DNA from: Desulfobaculum sp044987625
GTDB taxonomy: Bacteria; Desulfobacterota; Desulfovibrionia; Desulfovibrionales; Desulfovibrionaceae
Assembly (NCBI RefSeq): GCF_044987625.1
Contig: NZ_JBJDSB010000006.1
Location: 127,512 to 191,511 of the forward strand
DNA length: 64,000 nt
Reading direction: 5' to 3'
Both the position numbers and the translations under genes were made by a program. The notes under the pieces are model-generated. The model worked only from the letters and a program-made list of their open reading frames with translations. It was not told the DNA's origin and did not search any database. Within the stretch, counting starts at the first letter, position 1; each line of letters begins with the position of its first letter. Of the stretch, positions 50,571 through 60,434 are shown in pieces.

Positions 50571-52531
50571 GGTTCCAGCACCGGTTGCGGCAAGGGCGGC
50601 GGCGCAATCCATGCCTCGCCGAGGCCGTCATCATCCACGCCCACGCGCTCCAGTTCGCGCCGCTTTTCGCGCGCGATGCGCGCGGCGTGCTCCGGGCTGT
50701 CGATGATGCGCGGCGTTAGGAAGAGCAACAAATTCGTATCGCTCTGCCGGGTGCTCTTGGACTTGAACAGCCACCCCAGCCCCGGCACGTCCCCAAGGCC
50801 CGGCACCTGATTGCGGTCGCGCGATTCGTCGCGGCTCAGCAGGCCCGCAATGACAATGGTTTGTCCATCGCGCACCTGCACTGTGGTTTCCACCTCGCGC
50901 TTTTTGGTGGTGGGGGCGAGGAGCAGCGGCTCGCTCTCGCCAACGGACACCGTCTTGTTCACCACACGGCTGACCTCCTGATGCAGGCGCAGGCGCAGCA
51001 TGTCGTGCGTGCCAATCTGCGGGGTGACCGTCAGCTTCACGCCCACGTCCTTATAGGTAATGCTCTGCGTGGACTCTGTGTCTTTGCTCTCCGTGGTGAC
51101 GCGCTCCACAAAGGGAATGGTGTCCACCACGTCCACCCGCGCTTCTTCATTATCCAAGGTCAGGAGCTGGGGCGTTGCCAGCACCTTAAAGCCCGTATCC
51201 ACCTTGGACGCAGAAATGAGCGACTCCACGGAATTAAAGCGCTGGTCGCCAATGGTGAAGGGAAACAGCACCAGCCCCGCCGAAAATCCGGACGGCATGG
51301 AGAACGTCTCGCGCGCGCCATCCACCACGCCGGGCGCGCCGCCGGGGTTGGAGCCGCCAAAGACCAGCGCGTCCGTGCCGTCGATGCGCGTTGTGCCACC
51401 GGCGGACCAATTCACCCCAAAGCTCAGGCCCTTATCCGCGGAGACCTCCATAATCAGCGCCTCCACATACACCTGCCGCCGCGCCACATCCAGGCGGCGG
51501 ATCATCTGCGACAGCACCGCGAACTCCTCCTGCGGCGCGGCAATGGCAAGGGCGTTGGTCGCCGTATCCGCCACCACGCTGATATGCCGCCGCGTGGCAT
51601 CCGTACCCGTCTCGCCCGCGCGCTCCTCCATCAGCGTGCGCAGCACCTCCGCCGCGCTCGCCGCGTCCGCATTCTCCAAATACACAAGGTGCACCGTGCC
51701 CGTATGCTCCGGCGTCGGGACATCCATGGCGCGCACCAGCCGCCGCACAAGCTCCACGTCCTCCTGCACGCCCACCACGATAACCGTATTCGTCCGCGCC
51801 AGCCCCGCCACCGTATGCGACACACTCTCGCCCCGCCTGAGGCGCGCCTCGCGCCGCTCCGCCAGCAGGCGGGTCACCACCTCCGCGGTGGCCGGTGCGC
51901 TCCCATGGCGCATGGCAAACACACCCACATGCCCATCGCGCGCCGCCGTATCCGCGCGCCGGACAATGCCCGCAATGCGCTCCACATTGGAGCGATAATC
52001 CGTCACAATCAGCATATTTCCAGCCGGATAGTCCGCCATCAGCCCAGCCGCAGACACAAGGCCGGAGAGCGCCTTGCGTAAATCCAAACTGCTGGCGTGC
52101 GTCAGGGGGAGCACCTGCGTCATCACCGCTTCGCCGCCGGCCGAGGGCCGTAGCCCGGCGCGGGTCGGGACGCTCATACTCTGCGCCTGCGCCGAGGGGA
52201 CAATCTTCGTCACCGCCCCCTGCTCCACCGTGGTAAAGCCGTGCACCTCCAGCACCGACGCAAAGACCCCATACGCCTCATCCGCTGTAATGGCGCGCGG
52301 CGACAGCACCGTCACCCGCCCCTTCACCCGGCGGTCCACAATAAAATTCCGGCCCGTCACATCGCTGATGTACTTGATGAGCGACCGGATATCCGCATCC
52401 TCAAAATCCATACGCACGCCATCCGCCCCAGCGCCCTCACCGCCGTCAGCCGCCACAACGCCGCCAACCAGCAGGCACAGCACCGCCGCAAGCGCCATGG
52501 CGCCAACACAAGCCCCGCGCGCCCACATCAT
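50567..52531 (-). CDS. gspD: Type II secretion secretin GspD
   Basis: The 654-residue outer-membrane pore has a signal peptide (AMALAAVLCLLVGGVVAA). N0/N1-N3 domains follow (VRMDFEDADIRSLIKYISDVTGRNFIVDRRVKG opening; repeated VYLENADAASAAEVLRTLM-type units), then the secretin core with VPGLGDVPGLGWLFKS and LLLFLTPRIID. It forms the multimeric channel through which folded proteins leave. It overlaps gspC by 4 bases. No C-terminal S-domain is evident beyond about 40 residues, so targeting may rely on another lipoprotein. Confidence 0.97.
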   Translation of the reverse strand: MMWARGACVGAMALAAVLCLLVGGVVAADGGEGAGADGVRMDFEDADIRSLIKYISDVTGRNFIVDRRVKGRVTVLSPRAITADEAYGVFASVLEVHGFTTVEQGAVTKIVPSAQAQSMSVPTRAGLRPSAGGEAVMTQVLPLTHASSLDLRKALSGLVSAAGLMADYPAGNMLIVTDYRSNVERIAGIVRRADTAARDGHVGVFAMRHGSAPATAEVVTRLLAERREARLRRGESVSHTVAGLARTNTVIVVGVQEDVELVRRLVRAMDVPTPEHTGTVHLVYLENADAASAAEVLRTLMEERAGETGTDATRRHISVVADTATNALAIAAPQEEFAVLSQMIRRLDVARRQVYVEALIMEVSADKGLSFGVNWSAGGTTRIDGTDALVFGGSNPGGAPGVVDGARETFSMPSGFSAGLVLFPFTIGDQRFNSVESLISASKVDTGFKVLATPQLLTLDNEEARVDVVDTIPFVERVTTESKDTESTQSITYKDVGVKLTVTPQIGTHDMLRLRLHQEVSRVVNKTVSVGESEPLLLAPTTKKREVETTVQVRDGQTIVIAGLLSRDESRDRNQVPGLGDVPGLGWLFKSKSTRQSDTNLLLFLTPRIIDSPEHAARIAREKRRELERVGVDDDGLGEAWIAPPPLPQPVLEP

Positions 52532-53349
52532 CGGAGAGTCACCACCAGAGTACGGCGCACGCCCTTCCGCAACAGCTCCACCTCAAAATGCTCCCGCCCC
52601 AACTCGTCCATCAGGCCCAGCGCCTCAGGCAGGCTCGTTACCTGCCGTCCGTTCACCGCCGTAATAAAATCCCCCTGCCGCAGACCAAGGCGGGCAAAGA
52701 AGCCCCCCTCCTGCACCCACTGCACACGAAAGCCCCCACGGCCCTTCTCGCGCCCCGGCGTCATCGCCGCCTGCCGCAGCACCGCAGACGGACTCCGCAC
52801 AATGGTCTGGAATTCTTGCCGATCCAGCGTGTATGACATATCGTCATACATTGGTTGTTGTCGGTATGCCGCCGGCTTTGCGGAGCGTTCCGCGCCATCA
52901 AACAGCAGCGCAACACGCCGCCCGTCACGCTCCAGCACCGCTCCGCGCCGGTACACGGACACAAGCCGCGCCCCGCCGACTGCATCGCCCACACGCAGCG
53001 CATTCTCAGCGCCGCCACACGCAATCACAGCCCTGCACAGCCGCGCATCATGCGACACCATAGTCCCCCGAAGCGACACCTCCGGCCCCGCAAGCGGCAA
53101 GGCATCAAGTTCACTGTCATCACGCCGCGCCGCCTGTCCCGGCAAAGGCGCAAGAACGTCACTCCCCGCCGCAACCTCACAGTCCCGTAGGCTTGGCGCC
53201 CGCCAGCCCTGATGCGCGCCCAAAGGCGCACGCAGCGGCGCCGCCTCCAGCACAGGAGAGCGCCAAATCTGTACAGCTTCGGCAAGCCAATACAGACCGG
53301 CGCACACAAGCACAAACACGACAAACCACGACACACAGCGCATCATCAT
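52528..53349 (-). CDS. gspC: Type II secretion protein GspC with PDZ domain
   Basis: The 273-residue protein has an N-terminal membrane helix (WFVVFVLVCAGLYWLAEAV). The periplasmic HR domain (LPLAGPEVSLRGTMVSHDARLCRAVI) binds GspD, and the C-terminal PDZ domain (GGFFARLGLRQGDFITAVNGRQVTSLPEALGLMDEL) is linked to substrate choice. It is the first gene of the main gsp operon. Three consecutive ATGs at 53349, 53346 and 53343 could start it; GAGAGG upstream is slightly better placed for the later ones. Confidence 0.92.
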   Translation of the reverse strand: MMMRCVSWFVVFVLVCAGLYWLAEAVQIWRSPVLEAAPLRAPLGAHQGWRAPSLRDCEVAAGSDVLAPLPGQAARRDDSELDALPLAGPEVSLRGTMVSHDARLCRAVIACGGAENALRVGDAVGGARLVSVYRRGAVLERDGRRVALLFDGAERSAKPAAYRQQPMYDDMSYTLDRQEFQTIVRSPSAVLRQAAMTPGREKGRGGFRVQWVQEGGFFARLGLRQGDFITAVNGRQVTSLPEALGLMDELGREHFEVELLRKGVRRTLVVTLR

Positions 53350-53534
53350 CCTCTCAGCATCGCGAGAGCGCCGCACAACTGGCCAAGACAGCGCAGCAAA
53401 TACGGACCACCTGTAACGATGTCCCTATTGCCACTACTTGACACCCATTTTTCAGTCAACGCCAAAGGGGACATGGCACGGGGGCCTCCATGAGGAGGGA
53501 AAAGCTGTATGGAGGATGGAGACGCCACGCGTTG

Positions 53535-53645
53535 TGTGCTCCGCAGGCTCAAGGGCGCGGCCCTTGAGAATCCCAAGTGCGCACAGGCCGGGTGCGTGTG
53601 GATAGGACGGTCGTCACCCCCGGCGTGCTCTCGGCCGTGTGGAGA
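53535..53645 (+). repeat. Structured dispersed element, copy A
   Basis: This 111-base stretch is the inverted-orientation partner of 37448-37558. Its stem is CTCAAGGGC (53548-53556), loop GCG, GCCCTTGAG (53560-53568). It lies in the 391-base gene-free gap between gspC and the end of galE and points opposite to both. The remaining sequence of the gap holds the galE terminator and, near gspC, presumably the operon promoter. Open frames through it are not conserved with the other copy after the loop, because loop lengths differ, which argues against coding. Confidence 0.7.
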
Positions 53646-53650
53646 CAAAG

Positions 53651-53684
53651 AAAAAACGCCCCCGTCATCTCTGACGGAGGCGTT
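53651..53684 (-). terminator. Intrinsic terminator of galE
   Basis: On the minus strand AACGCCTCCGTCA, loop GAGA, TGACGGGGGCGTT forms a 13-bp stem with one G-T pair and is followed by a T-run. On the plus strand the same position would be a C-A mismatch and the T-run is poor. It therefore belongs to galE rather than to the element beside it. Confidence 0.88.
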
Positions 53685-53740
53685 CTTAGATCGTTTTTTT
53701 ATCGAGTTACAAAGCCGTCTTCTCGTTCACCGGCCTTTGT

Positions 53741-54724
53741 TTACTCACCATGATGCGCTTTGTGCCAGCGACAGGCGGTGCCGACGATGTCATCGAGGTT
53801 GGTGTAGCGCGGGGTCCAGCTGAGTTCGGTTTTGGCGCGTGTGGCGTCTGCCACGAGCATGGGCGGGTCTCCGGCGCGGCGGGGGGCGTTTTCTGCTGGG
53901 ACGGGGGAGCCGAGGGAGCGTCCTACGGCGTCCACGACTTCTCTGACGCTGGCGCCGTGTCCGGTGCCGAGGTTGATCATGCGGCTTTCGCCACCGTCCA
54001 GCAGCACCCCAAGGCCGAGCACGTGGGCGTCGGCAAGGTCGGTGACGTGGATGTAGTCACGGATGGCCGTGCCGTCGGGGGTGGGGTAGTCCTGCCCGAA
54101 AATCTTGATGGGTCCACGGCGGCCAAGGCCCGCCAGCACGGTGAGGGGGATGAGGTGGGTTTCGGGGTCGTGATCCTCGCCAATCTCGCCGTCGGGGTCG
54201 GCGCCTGCGGCGTTGAAGTAGCGCAGGGCCATGTGCTTGATGCCATGGGCGTGTTCAAAGTCGCGCAGAACCTGTTCAATCATGAGCTTGGTCCAGCCGT
54301 AGGGATTGATGGGGCGCTGGGGGAGCTGCTCGGTCATGGGCATGGTCTCGGGCACACCGTAGGTCGCGCAGGTGCTGGAAAAAATAATATTACCGCAATT
54401 GTGGTCGCGCATGGCTTCCAGCAGGTTCACGGTGCCGTACACGTTGTTGCGATAGTACTTACCCGGATCCTCCACGGATTCGCCAACATAGGTGTACGCG
54501 GCGAAATGGATTACCGCGGCAGGTGCGTACTTTGCGAAGGCGGCGTCCAGCGCGGCGCGGTCCTGAATATCCCCTTTGACGAGGGGACCCCACTTCACGG
54601 CCCATTCATGTCCATACACCATGTTGTCAAACGTGACGGGGGTGTAGCCTGCGGCCTTGAGCTGTTTGCAGGTGTGACTGCCAATGTATCCGGCACCGCC
54701 GGTAACGAGAATATTCGTGCTCAT
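53741..54724 (-). CDS. galE: UDP-glucose 4-epimerase
   Basis: The 327-residue enzyme interconverts UDP-glucose and UDP-galactose. It has the NAD-binding GGAGYIGSH (9-17), FSSTCATYG with the active-site Ser/Thr, Y142-x-x-x-K146 (PYGWTK), and the substrate-region YFNAAGADPDGEIGE. It begins at the ATG at 54724, with AGAGAG upstream. It may supply galactose donors for surface glycans; it sits between gspF and gspC, breaking up the secretion genes. Confidence 0.96.
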   Translation of the reverse strand: MSTNILVTGGAGYIGSHTCKQLKAAGYTPVTFDNMVYGHEWAVKWGPLVKGDIQDRAALDAAFAKYAPAAVIHFAAYTYVGESVEDPGKYYRNNVYGTVNLLEAMRDHNCGNIIFSSTCATYGVPETMPMTEQLPQRPINPYGWTKLMIEQVLRDFEHAHGIKHMALRYFNAAGADPDGEIGEDHDPETHLIPLTVLAGLGRRGPIKIFGQDYPTPDGTAIRDYIHVTDLADAHVLGLGVLLDGGESRMINLGTGHGASVREVVDAVGRSLGSPVPAENAPRRAGDPPMLVADATRAKTELSWTPRYTNLDDIVGTACRWHKAHHGE

Positions 54725-54838
54725 CGCGTGCTCTCTTGCGTGCGTTGAATGTCCGCGAAAAAAGCCCCGGGCGGGGCGTACTGGTCCAAGGGTACGGTTT
54801 CCTGTGGCTTTTGTCACCACCGGGAAGGCGAGAGGGGT

Positions 54839-56074
54839 TTAGCCGCTCAGAAGGCTGCCCATCTCGAAAAGTGGAAGCATAATGGCCAAAACAATGCCGC
54901 CAACAATGGAGCCAAGGACGAGAATAAGGACCGGCTCCAACAGCGCCATCCCGCGCGAGAGGGCGCCCTGCACGTCCGCTTCGCAGGCGCGGGCCACGGT
55001 GCGGAGCATGTCGGCAAGGGCGCCGGACTCCTCCCCTGCGGCAATCATTTGCATGTCGCCAGCGTCAAAGAGCTTTTGGCGGCCTAGCGCTGCGGCCAGG
55101 GTGCCTCCGGCGATGACGTCACCACGCACGCTGAGGCTCCCGCGTTGGAGGGCCGCATTGCTCAAGACGCCCTGCGTGATGCTCAGAGCTTGATGCAGGG
55201 GTACCCCGTGTTTCAGGAGCAAATAGAGCGTCCTTGCGTAGCGCCCCGCGTCGAAGCGCCGCCAGAGCGTGCCGAAAAATGGCGTGCGTAGCGCGGCGGT
55301 ATGGAGGGTGCGGCGTCCTGCCGCAGTGCGGGCCCACAGCCGAAGGGCAAGGGCGGCGACAAGGACGGTTGCCAGAATCCACGGCCACCACACAGTTACG
55401 GTGGTACTCAGAGCCATCAGCACCTGCGTTGGCGCGGGCAGTGCGTGGTCAAAATCCGTAAAGATTGCCGTGAGGCGCGGTACAACAAAGGCGAGAAGAA
55501 AGGCGACCACTCCTGCGCCAACGCAGCACAAAAAGGCCGGATAGGTCAGCGCGCTTCGGATGCGGCGCCGCAGGGCGTCATAGCGGGTGGTTGCCGCGCC
55601 GATTTCTCCCAGCACGGTGGCCAGCATTCCGGAGGCCTCTCCGGCGCGCACCATGGCGAGAACCATGGGGGAGAACTGCTGCTGCGTGCGCTCCATAGCC
55701 TCGGCAAGGGTGGCCCCGGCGCGAACCTGCTCGCGAATGCTGGCGAGGATGCGCTCCGGGCGCGCGCCAACACCGTGCTGCAGCATGCTGGTGAGCGCGG
55801 CGTCGAGGGGAAGCCCTGCATCCAGCAGCGTGGCAAGGCGGGTGGTCATGGACGCAAAGTCGCGCGGGGCAAGAGGCGAGCGCATCCGGGCGGCGAGGGC
55901 CCTGCGCAGTGAGGAGGGCGTGCTCGGCGCGCCACGGCCAACGTCCTCCAGCCACAAGGGGACAAGGTGGCGCTCGCGCAGGATGCGCCCGGCCTCGAAG
56001 CGGCTGGCGGCATCCACGGTGTCCTTCAGCACCTTGCCCTCTGGTGTGGCGGCTTCAAATCGAAAGACTGGCAT
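54839..56074 (-). CDS. gspF: Type II secretion platform protein GspF, apart from the main operon
   Basis: The 411-residue inner-membrane protein has the duplicated GspF/PilC cytoplasmic domain (first copy FASMTTRLATLLDAGLPLDAALTSM; second copy RTLYLLLKHGVPLHQALSITQGVL). Three membrane helices lie around residues 170-195, 220-245 and the C-terminal end (LILVLGSIVGGIVLAIMLPLFEM). GAGGAG lies upstream of the ATG at 56074. No other gspF is in the main operon, so this is the missing platform subunit. It lies 114 bases upstream of galE on the same strand and may share its transcript. Confidence 0.93.
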   Translation of the reverse strand: MPVFRFEAATPEGKVLKDTVDAASRFEAGRILRERHLVPLWLEDVGRGAPSTPSSLRRALAARMRSPLAPRDFASMTTRLATLLDAGLPLDAALTSMLQHGVGARPERILASIREQVRAGATLAEAMERTQQQFSPMVLAMVRAGEASGMLATVLGEIGAATTRYDALRRRIRSALTYPAFLCCVGAGVVAFLLAFVVPRLTAIFTDFDHALPAPTQVLMALSTTVTVWWPWILATVLVAALALRLWARTAAGRRTLHTAALRTPFFGTLWRRFDAGRYARTLYLLLKHGVPLHQALSITQGVLSNAALQRGSLSVRGDVIAGGTLAAALGRQKLFDAGDMQMIAAGEESGALADMLRTVARACEADVQGALSRGMALLEPVLILVLGSIVGGIVLAIMLPLFEMGSLLSG

Positions 56075-56165
56075 TTGCCCAACGCTCCTCACGTGTCCCA
56101 AAGCCTTCGCATATCCGGTACAGAAGGTTCTGTATCGTGGCTTGGCAGGAAAGGAAAGGGCTTGG

Positions 56166-59100
56166 CTAGGTTGCGGGGACGGGCGCTCCTGTTTCGGCCT
56201 GCCGCTGGGCGCGGGCTTTGGCCTGTTCCATGAAGGCCTCCACGTGCAGGCGGTTTGCCGGGGACGCGGTGCCGTCAAAGGCCAGAGAGATGCAGGGGAC
56301 GCCATAGTGGTGGCTGACGGTACGCAGCAGCGCTGTGACGACGGTCCCGGGCATACAGCCAAAGGGCATGACATTGATAACGCCATGGCACCCGGCGTGG
56401 ATCATATTCACAGCCGCGCCAACGCTGAGCACCGCCTCCCCGCGCAGGCTGTCGTTGATGTAGGGCGCTGCGGCTCGCAGGGTGGCGGCGGTATCCGGTT
56501 CGTGGATGGTCCGCAGGTGCCCGTCAAAGACGTGCTCAAGGCGGCGCTGGATGCCCGCCTGCACCCGCCGGGTCATGCCGAGGGTGAGCAGAGCGCGCAG
56601 GTCGCGTTCACGGCAGGCGTCCTGCACGGACATGGCGTTGACGTAGGCAATCCATTCGCCGATGGGGGCAAGCCATGGCTCCCCGCCAAGCTCCATGACC
56701 TTGCGGCAAATCTCCTCATTGCAGAAGGCGTTGGAGCGCACGTAAATTTCCCCGACGATGCCGATGCGGGGCACCAGTGGGCTATGGCCGCTGCGCAGGG
56801 CGGCGAAATCATCACGCGCGGCGGCAAGGGCGCGCGGCGCGGCATCAAGCGGCCCGCGTAGCGCCAGCCGCAGGCGGCGACTGTGCTCGCGGTGGCAGGC
56901 GTCCACCTGTTCGGGGTCTGCCGCGTTGGGACGCGTTTCGTGCAGGCATTTGGTCAAGAGGTCGTAGGCGACGATGCCGTACCAACAGCGGCGGGCGAGG
57001 TCGCGCCCAGCAATGCCCAAGTCATCATACAGGCGGGCGGATTGTTCCGGAGCGTACAGGGCAACATCCGCGTAGCCGAGGGACTCCAGAACCATGCTTT
57101 GGGCGTGGTTGTATTGCCCAAAGCGGCACGGGCCGGTTCCCCCGGGCATGAAAAAGGCAGAATGCTGCGGCTGAAAGCCCGGCTCCGCGCATTTTGCCAG
57201 CACATCACCAAGGGTGGTGGCGTAGGGATAGCACTCCTTGCCGGAGCACTCCCTCCGCGCGAGGGACACTGTGTCCGGCGTGGTACGCGGCAGCACCTCG
57301 GCCTCGACACCGCAGGCCCGAAATGCGGATTCCAGTCCGTACGAGCCGTCGGACATACGTGGCAGGTACACGGTGCGCCCGCGTCCTGTATACGCGGCTG
57401 GGCGCGGCAGGCGGGGGCGCATAGCGCGCTGCTCGCGTCCGGCCTTGCGCCGCGTGCCTATGCTGTCCCAAAAGGCCTCCACCCGGGTGATGATGCCTGC
57501 GTCCGCGCTGTGCTCATCAATTTCCAGAAAGAGGGCGGGCGTTCCCGCCAGCTCACGTTCGGCCAGCGAGTTAATGAAGGCGTCCGGCCCGCAGGAAAAA
57601 CTGCCAATGCAAATGGGATACAGCCGCGCATCGCCGCGCACGGCGCGAAGCGCGCGCAAAATGCGCTGCCCGGAGCGCCAGTACATGGTCCCCCACGTCT
57701 CGCTGACGTCCTCTGCCGGCAAAAAGTCCATGGGGATGGCCGGGATGCCAAGGCCCGCCAGCTTTCGCGGCAGGTCGAGGTTCATGCCGGAATCAAAGGC
57801 GTTGTAGGGGCGCCCCACCACCACGGCGGCCTCGGTGTCGAGGTGCTTCAGCACTTCGCGGCCCTTGGCGCGCAGGCGGTCCTCAAAGTCGTGCTGCGCT
57901 GTCCACGCACGGGAGAGCGCCGCACGGACTTCGCGGCGCGAGACGCGCCATGGGCGGAGTGCGGCATGCAGTTCACGCTCCACGGCCCGGGCGCCGTGGC
58001 GCAGGTTCAGGGCTGGGGCCACCACGGCCGCGCGCGGGGCAAGCTGGCGGACCTGAAAGGGATAGCTCTGCGTCAGAGGGCACGAGAGGCCGTCGCCGTG
58101 CGGGTCGTCCGGAGTGTTCATGTTGATGAAGGACGGAACAAACAGCGCCTCGCACCCTTCCCCGGCATCGAACTGCGAGTGCAGCAGGTGCAGGGCGTGA
58201 CCGAGGGCGGCCTTGACCGGGAAACAGGTGTCCGCAAGCACCGCCTCGGCCCCGAGGCGGGTCACTGCCGCGCGTGTTGCGGGGGAGAGGACGGGTTCAA
58301 ACCCGCATTCCCAGAGAAAAGTCGTCACAAAGGGCAACAGGTCGTGCAGGAAGAACGCTTGCGGCACGCCCATACGCCCTCGCCGCGCCCGTCCGCCCGC
58401 TTGACGAAAGTGCTCGCCGCGCTGTGTATGCTCGGCCATAAGGGCGCGGTGGCGGAAGGCGAACAGGTCCTCTCCGGGTGGCTCACTTGCCCGGCGGATG
58501 TCGTACTTTTCGCAGCGTCCGCCGTAATACAAACTGTCTGACTCACCTTCGATGCGTACGGCGCGGATTTCGCACTGGTTCTCACACCCTTTGCAGGTAA
58601 AGGATTTTTGCTCGTAGCGCCGTTTACCAAGGTGGAAGCCGCGAAACGCCGTGGGGCGCTGGCCTTCAGCGATGGCGTCGCGCGCGGACAGGGCCATGCC
58701 TATGGCTCCGGTGACGTCGTGGTGCTGGGGGATCATGATGGGCGTCTCAAGGATGCGCTCAAAGGCGGCGATGACGGCGCGGTTGAAAGCCGTGCCGCCC
58801 TGAAAGAAAATCCGCGAGCCAATGCGTCCCTTGCCCACAACGCGGCCCAGATAATTCTCCACAATGGAATAAGCCAGCCCGGCCAGCAGGTCGTCCATGC
58901 CCGCCCCTTGCGCAAGGGCGGAGAGCAGGCTGTTTTCCATAAACACCGTGCAGCGCTCGCCAAGGCGGCAAGGCGCAGGGGCGGTAAGGGCGCGCCGGGC
59001 GAATTCGCCCGTGATATCAATGCCCAGTTTTTCGGCCTGTTCCTCAAGAAAGGACCCGGTGCCTGCGGCGCAGGCCTTGTTCATGGCAAAGTCGGCAATG

Positions 59101-60431
59101 ACGCCGTCGTCAATACTGATGAATTTGGAGTCCTGTCCGCCTATCTCGAAGATGGTATCCACGGCGGGATCAAGGAAGACTGCCGCCCGCGCCTGCGCCG
59201 TGATTTCATTGAGCACCACGTCCGCGCCAATAAAGTCCGCAATCATATACCGCCCGGACCCTGTGGTGCCGGCCCCGCAGATGCGTACGCGTCCGCCAAG
59301 CTCATGGCCAATTTCGCGCAGACCGCGCCGGACGGCCTCGATGGGACGGCTGGCCGTGCGCAGGTAGCGCCGCGCCAACACGCGTCCTGCCGCGTCCACA
59401 ACGGCAAGATTGGTGCTGATGGACCCCACGTCCACGCCAAGGTAGCCGTCGCAGCCTTCCGGCGGGAGGGGGGCGACATCATTGGTCATGGATTCCGGGT
59501 GTCGCGCGGCAAACGCTGCGGCATCATCCACAAGGGGCGCGCGCACATCGCGCCCGGTGCGGCGGGCCTCGCACCGTTTGCGCAGGGCTGCAAGGACGGC
59601 CGCATCCAACCATGCCCCGCGCCCCTCGCGCTGAGCGATGAGGGCCGCGCCATGCGCGCCCGTGGTGGTGGGCTGCGGCGGCACATGCAGGGCGTCCAAC
59701 CCCAAAACTTCCCGCAATGCCCGGCGCATTCCGGCGCTGAGCGCCACGCCGCCCACAAAGGTCACGGGCTGGCGCACCGCCCGGCCACGGACAATGGCTC
59801 CCTTGAAATTGCGTGCCACGGCAAAGCACAGCCCTGCCACGATATCCGGCACGGACGCGCCAACCTGCTGCAGGTGAATCATGTCCGATTTGGCAAAGAC
59901 GCTACACCGTCCCGCCACACGTGGCGGCTCCGGGCATTCTAGGGCCACAGCGCTAAAATTCTGAATGCTAAGGCCCATACGTTCGGCCTGCTGGTCCAAA
60001 AAGGCCCCGGTCCCAGCCGCGCACACGGAGTTGAGGGAGAAGTCGTCCAGCACGCCGTCAGCAAGGGTGATAAGTTTGGAATCCTCACCGCCTATTTCAA
60101 TAATTGTGGCCGCTTCCGGCACGGCGGCCAAAACACCAGCCGCATGGGCCGCCAGCTCCGAAATATGTTCGGCTTTTGCCTCGTCGGCCAGCCGCCGGGC
60201 GCCGGAGCCCGTCATGGTCAGGGCAAAGCCGCCGTGGGCGTCCAGGGCGTCAGCCAACAGGCGCAGGGCGACGGCTTCCGGCTCGCCTCTATGGCGCTCA
60301 TAACGCTGGACAAGGGGAGAGCCGTCCGCATCAAGGACCACCAGTTTCACACTGACCGAGCCGACGTCCAGCCCGCCCCAACACTCCGCCCTCATTGCCG
60401 CTTTGCCGTGTTCCGCGCGTCGTGACCGCAT
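56166..60431 (-). CDS. Giant fused acyl-CoA dehydratase activase-like protein (two BadF domains plus HgdB-like region)
   Basis: This 1421-residue protein has two tandem BadF/BadG/BcrA/BcrD ATPase domains. The first is at about 15-260 (GLDVGSVSVKLVVLD, SVCAAGTGAFLDQQ) and the second at about 330-600 (GVDVGSISTNLAVVD, KACAAGTGSFLEEQ). Each has the Cys that binds the bridging [4Fe-4S] cluster in HgdC-type activases. Then comes a cysteine-containing linker (CKGCENQCEIR) and a DUF2229/HgdB-like region with SGKECYPYATTLGD and FGCMPGTVV. Related fused proteins are common in anaerobes but their substrate is unknown; ATP-driven low-potential electron transfer is inferred. It begins 3 bases after the MerR-like gene ends. 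Confidence 0.9.
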   Translation of the reverse strand: MRSRRAEHGKAAMRAECWGGLDVGSVSVKLVVLDADGSPLVQRYERHRGEPEAVALRLLADALDAHGGFALTMTGSGARRLADEAKAEHISELAAHAAGVLAAVPEAATIIEIGGEDSKLITLADGVLDDFSLNSVCAAGTGAFLDQQAERMGLSIQNFSAVALECPEPPRVAGRCSVFAKSDMIHLQQVGASVPDIVAGLCFAVARNFKGAIVRGRAVRQPVTFVGGVALSAGMRRALREVLGLDALHVPPQPTTTGAHGAALIAQREGRGAWLDAAVLAALRKRCEARRTGRDVRAPLVDDAAAFAARHPESMTNDVAPLPPEGCDGYLGVDVGSISTNLAVVDAAGRVLARRYLRTASRPIEAVRRGLREIGHELGGRVRICGAGTTGSGRYMIADFIGADVVLNEITAQARAAVFLDPAVDTIFEIGGQDSKFISIDDGVIADFAMNKACAAGTGSFLEEQAEKLGIDITGEFARRALTAPAPCRLGERCTVFMENSLLSALAQGAGMDDLLAGLAYSIVENYLGRVVGKGRIGSRIFFQGGTAFNRAVIAAFERILETPIMIPQHHDVTGAIGMALSARDAIAEGQRPTAFRGFHLGKRRYEQKSFTCKGCENQCEIRAVRIEGESDSLYYGGRCEKYDIRRASEPPGEDLFAFRHRALMAEHTQRGEHFRQAGGRARRGRMGVPQAFFLHDLLPFVTTFLWECGFEPVLSPATRAAVTRLGAEAVLADTCFPVKAALGHALHLLHSQFDAGEGCEALFVPSFINMNTPDDPHGDGLSCPLTQSYPFQVRQLAPRAAVVAPALNLRHGARAVERELHAALRPWRVSRREVRAALSRAWTAQHDFEDRLRAKGREVLKHLDTEAAVVVGRPYNAFDSGMNLDLPRKLAGLGIPAIPMDFLPAEDVSETWGTMYWRSGQRILRALRAVRGDARLYPICIGSFSCGPDAFINSLAERELAGTPALFLEIDEHSADAGIITRVEAFWDSIGTRRKAGREQRAMRPRLPRPAAYTGRGRTVYLPRMSDGSYGLESAFRACGVEAEVLPRTTPDTVSLARRECSGKECYPYATTLGDVLAKCAEPGFQPQHSAFFMPGGTGPCRFGQYNHAQSMVLESLGYADVALYAPEQSARLYDDLGIAGRDLARRCWYGIVAYDLLTKCLHETRPNAADPEQVDACHREHSRRLRLALRGPLDAAPRALAAARDDFAALRSGHSPLVPRIGIVGEIYVRSNAFCNEEICRKVMELGGEPWLAPIGEWIAYVNAMSVQDACRERDLRALLTLGMTRRVQAGIQRRLEHVFDGHLRTIHEPDTAATLRAAAPYINDSLRGEAVLSVGAAVNMIHAGCHGVINVMPFGCMPGTVVTALLRTVSHHYGVPCISLAFDGTASPANRLHVEAFMEQAKARAQRQAETGAPVPAT

Positions 60432-60434
60432 GGC

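Noticed and set aside
56883..58541. A 552-residue plus-strand open frame inside the giant activase gene
   Set aside because: It is a shadow of the activase reading frame with low-complexity composition; the minus-strand gene has clear motifs throughout.
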